From NCBI GenBank assembly GCA_020137815.1, contig CM035350.1, forward strand, positions 5,772,180 to 5,836,179: a stretch of 64,000 nucleotides of DNA, in the 5' to 3' direction. The stretch is from Hormiphora californensis (taxonomy: Eukaryota > Ctenophora > Tentaculata > Cydippida > Pleurobrachiidae). A program made the translations under genes and the position numbers. Within the stretch, counting starts at the first letter, position 1. Every line of letters begins with the position of its first letter. The notes under the pieces were generated by a model that saw nothing but the letters and a program-made list of their open reading frames with translations, had not been told where the DNA came from and ran no database searches. This document shows positions 55,745-64,000 of the stretch, piece after piece.

Positions 55745-55934
55745 CTAGGAAAGGAACAGGGTGTTAGATACTAGGAAATATGAATATAGTGAGAATGTGT
55801 TTTCAAAAAGAGATTTTGTCTACCGTATGGGGCGAATACCATCGTTTGAACAGACCAGGAACGACAAATAGGACCGACAAACAGGACCGACAAACATGAC
55901 CTTTGCTTGCTGTTATTTTGCTCTTGTCGATTAA

Positions 55935-57237
55935 GGGTACACCTGGCGTTTTTCATCATCGAGTGCCCAACCAAATGACTTCACCAGGGTTTAGGCCATA
56001 CAAAATGGACCTCAAATATGCAATTTTAGCCCTAAAGTCGAATTCATATTTTTCCTACAGCCTATTTTCAAAGTGGCGTTTTTTCAATTTTTGTTGAAAT
56101 TTTTAACCTCAGGACCACTTTTTTTGAGATAGAAACATTAAATTCTTGGAATTTGAAGAGAATATAAAGGTGAATAAGCCCAAAGAAGGATTTTTGAAAT
56201 GGAGCTTATTTCTGGCCATGAGAACGGTTTACTTTTTTGCTTCTTTGACACGCTGGCTGAGAATGTTCCCATGCTTCATTAGAGATGAAAATCTGGAAAT
56301 AGTTGCTCAAAACGATTATCTATGTGGCCCAAAAATTTTGGAACTTTCCCGCCAAAGATGTGGTGTACAGAGCTTTTTTTGTGAAACCTGTCTTTTTGAA
56401 AAAGAGGGAAATTCCCTGTATCTCAAAAACGGATGATCGTAGAGACCTGCGACCAAGCTTAATCGATTCAGAAGGTCCGATTTTGGGGGGGTCTTCTGAG
56501 AGACATTTTGCTCCTACTCCAACCGTTTTTGCTGTAATTGCGAAAAAGGTATCAGCAAGTAAGGGGGAAATCAGCCCGAAGCAGGCTACTGGAATAGAGT
56601 TGTTTCCCCTTTTCATAGAATTGGTTTTTTGCATTTACAGCAAAATCGGTTGGAGTAGGAGCAAAATGTCTCTCAGAAGACCCCCCCAAAATCGGACCTT
56701 CTGAATCGATTAAGTTTGGTCCCAGGTCTCTACGATCATCCGTTTTTGAGATACAGGGAATTTCCCTCTTTTTCAAAAAGACGGGTTTCACAAAAAAAGC
56801 TCTGTACACCACATCTTTGGCGGGAAAGTTCCAAAATTTTTGGGCCACATAGATAATCGTTTTGAGCAACTATTTCCAGATTTTCATCTCTAATGAAGCA
56901 TGGGAACATTCTCAGCCAGCGTGTCAAAGAAGCAAAAAAGTAAACCGTTCTCATGGCCAGAAATAAGCTCCATTTCAAAAATCCTTCTTTGGGCTTATTC
57001 ACCTTTATATTCTCTTCAAATTCCAAGAATTTAATGTTTCTATCTCAAAAAAAGTGGTCCTGAGGTTAAAAATTTCAACAAAAATTGAAAAAACGCCACT
57101 TTGAAAATAGGCTGTAGGAAAAATATGAATTCGACTTTAGGGCTAAAATTGCATATTTGAGGTCCATTTTGTATGGCCTAAACCCTGGTGAAGTCATTTG
57201 GTTGGGCACTCGATGATGAAAAACGCCAGGTGTACCC
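55935..57237. mobile_element. Foldback element with TTAA flanks in the CH1/CH2 intron
   Basis: TTAA (55931-55934) then GGGTACACCTGGCGTTTTTC; at the other end the reverse complement then TTAA (57238-57241). Arms of about 600 bases are nearly identical, with a ~110-base loop near 56535-56640. The paired frames of 96-133 codons read the same protein from both arms and are not genes. A TTAA target is used by piggyBac-type transposases, but these ends start GGG rather than the usual CCY, so class assignment is tentative. It lies in the intron between exons 57332 and 55744. Confidence 0.72.
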
Positions 57238-57331
57238 TTAAGGCCCTTAATTTAAGGGGTCTTACTCAACATGACTATAAACTTGTAACTCGACAGCAGG
57301 GCCGAACTAAAGTGGTGGCAGCTCTGCTTAC

Positions 57332-60300
57332 CTCAAACTGGTATCTGCAAATGATGGTCCAGATGAGTCCGAGGGTGAGCTTATGGTTGCCCGACAAGAT
57401 ATCCTCATTACTGATATTCACCAGCCGAACCTGAAAGGTGGTGCAAGGTGTTAGAAGTGGGCGTGAAACCTAGTGGATGGGTCAGTCAGGTAGAGTGAAA
57501 GTTGTTAGAGATAAGGAAAACGGTCGGGTGGAATGAAAGTTGTTAAAGATAGAAAAAGGGAGGGAAATGCTTGCAATGGGGGGGGGGGGGGGGGGTGCTG
57601 AAACTGGGAAGATTGCACCTACATAAATTCTCTGATTCTTGATCCAGGATAATGCGGTAACGAAATGGTCTTTAGTTGTTACAACGCCCGTCGATGTCTC
57701 CAATCTTTCGGTAATTTTAAATGTTCTCCCTTTCCAAGAGGACCTTTTCAACCCATCATCTCCTGTTGTTGTGAACTCCATGGTAACGCCATGACTCCCA
57801 ATCCTCCTCCTCTTACACTGAACCTCCGGTCGTTCCAAGTAGATCCGTTTACAATTTTCCTCCTCTAACCGCGCCACTTTCTTGTTGTAGTGGATTGACG
57901 CGGCACACGGCTCAAACCTCCTCCGAAACATCCACTCGTACAGGGTGTCCACTGTGTCTGGGTTAGGGGTCTTCTTGTGAGACCCATGATGGACTCGTGT
58001 TGGAATATCGTCTATATGGAACACGCTAGCCTCCTTTAACTTGTCAGGGGAGTTGAGTTGTTCACGAAGGAGCCGGTAGCAGGTTCTTTTACAGCGCCGA
58101 ACCAGATCTGATTCAAATCTCTCCAGTTTACGGTGTAGACAAACCAGTTTGTTGATCAGCAGGGACCGGTCTTGGGGAACTACTGGTGATGGGGTTGTCA
58201 TAGCAACAGGAAAACCATCTCCCCTAGCAACATGATCAGTACAAGGAAGGACAGGTGGTGTACGGCTGGTTTGCAAATAACTGGCATCTTGTGGTTTGTT
58301 TGTGTTGTACTCCGCAGCACATTCGGCGTGTCTGTTATTGGCATCAATTTGATCTGCAGTAACTGTGCTGTTGCAGTCTCTAGAACTTTTAGTAGATGAA
58401 TTGTGAAGGGATTCCGGGTTAGCAGTAGAAGGGTGAGCGGTTCTGGTAGTATGACGAAGAGAAGAAGAGGGATGGGTTTGAAGGGAGTCCAGAGTGGAAA
58501 CTATCTCACTGCAAAGTAGAGTTATATCCTCTGCAGCTACCAGGTCCGGAGGAGTTGTACTAATGGCCGCTGTATCATTAAAACTGGGAAACACCTCCCC
58601 AGCTGGGGAGGGGAGAAAGCCTCCTGATCCCCGTGCTGCAAGATCATCCCTTATCTCCTCCATTGCCTCGGCCCGACCGAGGAGACCCCGGGTAAGGGCA
58701 TCCCTGCTACGTCTCCGCTGCTCCGCTCCCGTATTAACACGCGACATCCAATCAAATAGCCGGGACAACATATTAGGAGGAAGTAGGAGGGTAGTAATAC
58801 AAAGGGCGAGCGGATATGCGATGTGCGTGTGCGTGTTCTCGCACACAAAGCAGCACAGAAAATCAGAGAGGAGAGAGTGCGGTTTCTGTTTTAAGTAAAG
58901 CACTCTATATGCTACAATTATATCCGGACAAGTAGACACAGGTCCGTTATTTTAGAACACGCCAACAGCACAGCCATGAGGAGTAAAGTATAGGATTCCG
59001 AGATCGAGTAGAAGTGCATCATGTGTGTGTGTGTTGTGGGGAATTATAGAGGGAGAATGTTGAAAATGGTACACACACACAAGCACACAAGCACACACAA
59101 ACACACGTCACTACTACACCCAGATTCTACACAACCAACTGATGTAGTGGCGTGGGAAGACATCAAGCTATACTACAAACCAAGCTAAAGGTCACCAACC
59201 ACTATACTAGCTACAACCACTATTATACTAGCTACAAACTATAACAGCCAGATTCAATATATTGCAGTGAGCAGCGGCCACTAGGTGTGAGTCGTCTACA
59301 TGCTTTAGAGTTGAACTCTCTCTCAAATAGATATATTTGCATGGGGTAGAGAGGTCTTTATCACTTCCGCATTACGAGAGAGCACACACTCAGACAATAT
59401 ATATTGGGTTTGTAGACACACAATGGACAGGAACCAGTTCTTTGAGACCCAAAACTGGCACAATTACGGACACTACCATGGGTGTGCAACTATAAACATG
59501 AGGAAAGCAACCAGGCACGTACAAACAGTTCACACGTGTAATAACGGTAATGGAACTGGAAATAGCTCGATATAGAGCTGATAGATACAATGTGCGATAC
59601 AGATATAGAGAGAGAGAGAGCAGGAGATTGCAGACAGTTCAATAGTTACACAGACAGGGAGCTGCGAAGGGAGGAGGAGGGAGAGCAGACAACATCGTTC
59701 AGAGAGGAGAATAAGAGTGTTAGATGTATTAAACACACTAACAGGTGTTACACTTAAGTATTTCTAGTTACAAAGCAGATTTGCACACAGCTGGAGATCA
59801 TATCTAGCATCCTACGACAGGGCGTGCTGTAGTAATTGGGCTGGATTGAAAATACATGAGATGATCAATGTGATGCTATTTCTGGCCGCTACAATTCTCT
59901 GATCTCTCTCTCCTTTTCAACTTTATAACACTTCATAGCTGCACAAATGATGTTATGTATGCAGACAGCTCTCTCTCTGTCTGGCTGTCACTCTCTTTGT
60001 TTCTCTCTCTCAGTTTCTCATTTTGTTTCTCTCTCTCTTAGTTTCTCTAAGTGTCTCCCTCAAACCAATTGTTTACTATATGCTTCAATTGCTCGCATGG
60101 AAATTATACAGTGAAATTACAAAACAAGCTCTGTTGTAATAATAGCGGATAAAGCATGCTACAACAAACATCAAACTATTAACTCACTCTCTTAATTTCT
60201 TTATTTTCGATCTTTTAATTCTCTCTTTTCGATAACTCGTTCATTATCTCTCCCTCTCCTTCACTATCTCTCTCTATCTCTTTCAGTTCAGATGGTATAG

Positions 60301-61410
60301 AATAATGAGGGCAAGACTCCAGGAAGGAAAGATTAAGCACTGATAATAATCCTCTCTCGCCGATTATTCAAATAACTACTTTTTCAATACAGGATATAGA
60401 CAACAGAACATGAGTGGTATATGGTTCTGCAGTACAGAATAGGGCAAGATCTGAGCGGGACGAAGGCGCTAGACATACAGTACAAGTACACATGTACTAA
60501 TTTACTGAACCATGTGGGTAGCTATATATAGTACTGAGTATAGAAGTGGACCCAAGATACAACTATTGTAGTTTACCCAGCTGGTACAACAAGATACAAC
60601 TACATGTGTTAGTAAGGAGCCCTACACACACAGGCAGCTCTACAGTTAGAGTGTCAATAAAGATTGTATAGCATCCACCAGGTTTCTTGGCGGTAGTGTT
60701 CCAGGGAAATTCAATCACACCAGACGATGGAAAGGGGAATTGTAATTCGGGAGGGGGATTAGGGGAGTAACGTAGTAGTAGCAGGGTATACTGTATGTCT
60801 GTTGAATTATTCACACACAGAGTAGTGGCCGGTGGCCCTATAGAGATCTGTATCTTACCCCTTCTTTTTCAAGGAACCGCAATGCATATTCCAAATTCTG
60901 TAGTCTCTGTATGTTCAGCTTCACTCGAGTCGTCTTTTTCTAAAATAGGGAAATGTGGAATAGTAATGGAGCCTGAGTGTAGTGGTTTGGGGTAATCAGG
61001 ACTTTTAAAATCTCATTACAAATGTCATATATGTATGACTCAAATGCCATATTTGAGAGATTTCTACCTTGATTCTACACGTGCAATTAGTTAAACTTAC
61101 AATTGGTTTCTTGGACAGGAACTCCAAAAGGGCAATAAGTCGGAGACCATCCTTTAAATCCTCAAACAAATCCTCTATTTTATCAACATCGCCCTGTTGG
61201 AGGGAGGGGTATAATTGGTTGGCAATGGAGTTACAGTCGGACCCCGATTTACCGGGATGCTCGATCGGGGGAAAAGGTTTTGCCCTGTAAATCTGGGTCC
61301 GGTAAATCGAGGTCCGACTGTATTATCAGGTTCCCACATGGTAGTAGGGCGGGAGGTTTTGTCATTTTTAATGAACCATGGTGGTTATTAATTGAGCTAA
61401 CTAAATAGAG

Positions 61411-61445
<35 letters not shown>

Positions 61446-61954
61446 CCTCCATCGCTAATACCTGACCCCAGTCCCTGTAGAAATGGGGCTAATCTAATAA
61501 ATATCCATGCGTGCCATACGCCAGTAAAATAAACTCAGCAATTTTTGAAAGCTTTTTCTCTCTGTACAATTTCATTCTCCTGTCACTCTCCAGTCTCTGT
61601 CCACAATGTATGTCTTTATAATTTTCTTTGCACTCTCGGCATGGTGAAATCATTGGTAATACGGGTGAGAAAAGTGGTACTGGAGAGTTTTAAAACTGGG
61701 CTGACGAAAATTCAGATTTACAGTTTAAAAGAAAACTGAATGCCCCTAACTAAAATGAATCTTTACTTCGACCTAACTATTTTTGACACAACTTAGCAAA
61801 GACCACCCCCTAAAACTGCAGATTGAAGACATCAAATTGTATATCCTCAAAATTAAAAACCAAACCAATATATCGAGTAATCCAGCACTTACCCCTTTTA
61901 GTTGTACGTTGGCCCATCTGGTAAATGTCCTAGTCTGGATGTTATCTCTCTGCA
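57332..61954 (-). CDS. CH1 (calponin homology 1) domain exons
   Basis: Four exons, 61954-61893, 61193-61101, 60939-60859 and 57430-57332, give a complete CH1 in consistent phase. Landmarks: [13 protein letters not shown] (helix A, family pattern QKKTFTKWxNxxL), then [20 protein letters not shown], then [20 protein letters not shown], and [20 protein letters not shown] followed by [13 protein letters not shown] (family pattern VNIGxxDIxxGNxKLxLGLIWxIIxxFQ). In the family, CH1 provides the main actin-binding surface together with CH2. The 3.4 kb intron between the third and fourth exons holds the separate long first exon at 58771-57623. The intron after 57332 holds a foldback transposon. The identification is secure; the protein class beyond 'tandem CH' is not. 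Confidence 0.92.
57623..58771 (-). CDS. Alternative long first exon (D) spliced into the second half of CH1
   Basis: The open frame runs from an upstream GTG at 58939; the first ATG is 58771 ([20 protein letters not shown]). It codes about 383 residues: a Ser/Thr-rich disordered middle, a helical basic part ([20 protein letters not shown]), and an ordered-looking C-terminal part ([20 protein letters not shown], later [10 protein letters not shown]). It ends [15 protein letters not shown] at 57623, phase 0, before GTAGGT, matching the phase 0 start of the CH1 exon at 57430 ([12 protein letters not shown]). The end of this exon resembles the CH1 helix it would replace ([12 protein letters not shown]), so an isoform starting here would carry a partial CH1. 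I do not recognise the rest. Alternatively it could be a nested gene whose intron I misread. Confidence 0.6.
58772..60858. other. Intron upstream of first exon D
   Basis: No supported exon. It contains CA-rich stretches (59074-59105) and short CT tracts. It is the likely promoter region for first exon D. Confidence 0.5.
61234..61320. mobile_element. 87-base MITE, pogo/Tigger-like
   Basis: CAGTCGGACCCCGATTTACC at the left end and GGTAAATCGAGGTCCGACTG at the right end are inverted repeats (one mismatch), flanked by TA on both sides (61232-61233, 61321-61322). CAGTCG-type ends with a TA target are characteristic of pogo/Tigger elements. No coding capacity. Intronic, between the CH1 exon ending at 61193 and the exon starting at 61893. 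Confidence 0.72.
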
Positions 61955-62586
61955 CTGTAAAACAGGGGAATTGTGTGAGTCACGTGTTGTGCAAAAACAC
62001 CAGCCAATAAGAGAGCTGCTACGAAAATAGACACACTCACAGAGAAACAGTAAATAACTTTGCATCGGAAGGGTGTTGCAAGGCACACATGAGAGTATGT
62101 GGGTTGTAAACTGTATGGAACGTGCACATTGGACTGATAAATTTAGAATTCGGAACAGCCTTATTTTTGAAAATAACGACAAGTTTTGTGGTCGTACGAA
62201 GTTCACGCTAACCTGACATGAATACATGTTAGTAATGTTTAGGCGTATACATTACCCAGCATTACTTACAGAAATTCAACCTGGACTTTTACAGAGAGGA
62301 TAGTGGAGACAAGACTACCCGACCGAAAATTGGAAAAAAGTTCCCAACCCCAGATAAACAAATCTATACCTTTATTGTTGTGACAAGATAATTAGTGAGA
62401 GGAATGGAAATTAGTTAACAGTGAAAGTGTTTGGACCTTGGGTTCAGAAGGAAAACCTTGAGGAACGGACAGTAAGCCGAAATTTCACCCCCTAAAATAC
62501 TCTCACTCTTGGGGAAACCAGTATCACCTATATAACAACCTCTAGAGCTAGCTACCAGTTGACAGGGGATAACTATAATAACACAC

Positions 62587-62656
62587 CTACATACAAAGAA
62601 ATCTGCTCCTCAGTCGGATCGACCTCCTGCTCATGGGGGTCCTCCGGTGCATGCAT
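62587..62656 (-). CDS. Alternative first exon leading into CH1
   Basis: ATG at 62656-62654 opens a short acidic segment, MHAPEDPHEQEVDPTEEQIS followed by LYV, which ends in phase 1 at 62587 before GTGTGT. A TAA lies in frame just upstream, so this ATG is a real reading-frame start. Phase 1 matches the CH1 exon starting at 61954 (junction codon GTG, giving VVQRDNIQ). This exon would start an isoform that lacks the upstream repeat modules. Many CH1-CH2 proteins begin with a short acidic leader like this. Support is the phase fit and the composition; there is no transcript evidence. Confidence 0.6.
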
Positions 62657-63060
62657 CACTTAACTGTCAAACTACGTACAGAAATGTCCCCCCCTGTCAT
62701 ACACCGCTCTACGCTAATTCATGATAATTAGTATGTCCAATCCTATAGAGTTGGAGCCCCTACGTACTAAATTAAACTCAAGAACGTATATCATACACAG
62801 AGAGAGAATGCCCCTCCTAGCAAGCTGAAATTAACACACGTGCCCATCTAGTTTACACGTGTCTGACAGCTTTTGAAACAATCTAATTTTGATGTATTAT
62901 ACAGACTTTTGCATTCATTTTGGGATTTAGATTTTAGACCTGGAGTTACCGTTCCGAAGTTTCTAAATTTTCACACGGGCGCGGAATATGAAAAACGCTG
63001 GAGAGACGATGATGAAAATAAAACTCACGGATAACAAATGATAGTTCTTTTGGTACTCAC

Positions 63061-63829
63061 AGGCCTCCTGTTCGGCAGCGATTTGGAAGCTATTGCTCTG
63101 GAACTGTTCGTAGTCAGACTGGACAAGGGTGACAAGGATCTCTCCATTTGGTCCGTGGACAAAGGTATACTCGATATCATTGAGGGAACCATTGTTCTTC
63201 AACTGCTCAAACTGGTCCACCGACATGGTTAACACGTGGTCGTTATCTGGGGATGGGTGCAGTAGTTAAATAACCATGGAAACAGGAAATGAAACCATGG
63301 TAACATGCATACATACTTGATGTGATGGTAACTTTGATGTCAGTTACAGATTCCTGGTCGGGTTGCGAGGCATTTGTCTGGAACATCTTGTACTCATCTG
63401 GGGAGAGGATCACCTTGTGATCCCCATTATCCAGCTCATCAACTTGAAGGTTGAGACCCGCAAATGCGCCTTGGTTTCGCAGCGTCACCCACTGGGGGTT
63501 GGTCAGGACGAGGACATACTGCCCACCTGGAGGAGAGGTTGTGTGGGGGTGTGGTGGACCAAACAACAACTTGTGATAAATGTACTTACGGGCATCTACT
63601 TCAATGTTAATGTTGCTTATGTTTACAACGGTTGCTTTGGGCTTAGTGACTGTGTGTGCTCCGGCTTCGGAGGTGCTTTGGAGGAAGGTTGAGTAGTCTT
63701 GTTGGACTAGAATGACGATCACAGACCCATCAGCCTGTTTCTGGACTTGCACGTTGGGTCCAGCGAATACCTCTAGCTTGCAGAGGTAGGCCCATTGGGG
63801 CGCAGAGAGGGTCAACTGGTACCTGCCGG
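63061..63829 (-). CDS. N-terminal tandem module exons (three copies of an unfamiliar domain)
   Basis: Three exons at 63829-63590, 63526-63317 and 63246-63061, all starting and ending in phase 1. Each encodes one copy of a module: a start like QLTLSAPQW / VLVLTNPQW / VLTMSVDQF, a central FAGxNxQV-type strand (weaker in copy 3), a DG or NG turn, a V-x-L strand, then DYxxF (QQDYSTF, PDEYKMF, QSDYEQF). Copies 1 and 2 end in an extra beta-like strand (ATVVNISNINIEV, DIKVTITSS). I do not recognise the domain; a small beta-rich fold is likely. The third exon ends GCC-T before GTGAGT and joins CH1 exon 61954-61893 in frame, giving [15 protein letters not shown], so the modules sit directly before the actin-binding domain. 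The phase 1-1 exons fit expansion by exon duplication. More copies may lie beyond the right edge. Confidence 0.75.
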
Positions 63830-64000
63830 CTAAAAACGCTGCTTAGAACATGTAACTCAATCAAAACATATATAAACGTATAAACACGAAAAGGAATGTG
63901 CTGTTGGTGCTGAGATGTGTGACTTATATCCCATTGGGGGGGGGGGGGGGTGTCGTACGAGATTTCAGCTGAGGACTTGATAGCATTCCAAGAGACATGC
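63830..64000. other. Window edge: intron upstream of the first module exon
   Basis: Contains a 15-base G run (63936-63950). No exon recognised. The phase 1 entry at 63829 shows that at least one further upstream exon exists outside the window. Confidence 0.6.

Noticed and set aside
56146-57026. Frames of 96-133 codons inside the 55.9-57.2 kb foldback
   Set aside because: Same product read from both arms; composition of a non-coding inverted repeat; no transposase motif.

Overview
The window is eukaryotic and animal-like. Coding sequence is split into many short exons with GT-AG borders, introns are rich in (CT/GA)n, poly-G and foldback repeats, and the recognisable products are a tandem calponin-homology (CH1-CH2) actin-binding domain followed by long spectrin-like helical repeats, a rhodopsin-like GPCR, a PIM-like kinase and a Penelope-like retroelement. 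An early-branching invertebrate (sponge or cnidarian grade) is a reasonable guess, but nothing here fixes the lineage.

Nearly the whole window is occupied by minus-strand exons that I read as one very large cytoskeletal locus, or two head-to-tail genes with a break in the 29.3-18.2 kb gap. From the right edge (5') to the left (3') it encodes: three tandem copies of an unfamiliar ~60-80-residue module (63.8-63.1 kb, partial at the window edge); CH1 (62.0-57.3 kb) and CH2 (55.7-54.4 kb); a long series of spectrin-like helical exons (54.2-45.4 kb, 38.2-36.0 kb, 35.0-29.3 kb, 14.2-6.9 kb); and an acidic, then Gly/Met-rich tail that stops at 3029. I checked the exon borders by hand. Reading phases agree across almost all junctions, the exception being 37.5-36.0 kb. 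The summed coding length is about 9.3 kb (over 3000 residues).

The locus has several internal starts: a short first exon at 62.6 kb, a long first exon at 58.8-57.6 kb that splices into the middle of CH1, three long first exons (44.4-43.2, 41.5-39.9, 39.3-38.5 kb) in a single intron, and a Ser/Arg- and Gly-rich head at 18.2-16.5 kb. The three intronic first exons all end in a similar F-x-G-x-N motif and in a His-Leu/Val codon pair before the splice donor. This is the most unusual coding feature seen.

Other genes sit inside or between these exons: a single-exon GPCR on the plus strand (9.3-10.5 kb) and a single-exon PIM-like kinase on the minus strand (19.0-19.9 kb).

Mobile DNA is abundant. 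A foldback element (20.5-27.0 kb) has its right arm split by a 5'-truncated Penelope-like element, and its left arm carries two younger small insertions. A mariner-type foldback is nested in a G-run-ended foldback (14.3-16.1 kb). A foldback with TTAA flanks lies in the CH1/CH2 intron (55.9-57.2 kb), and there are small MITEs at 3.8 and 61.2 kb. A minisatellite at 35 kb has copied a splice acceptor and exon start.
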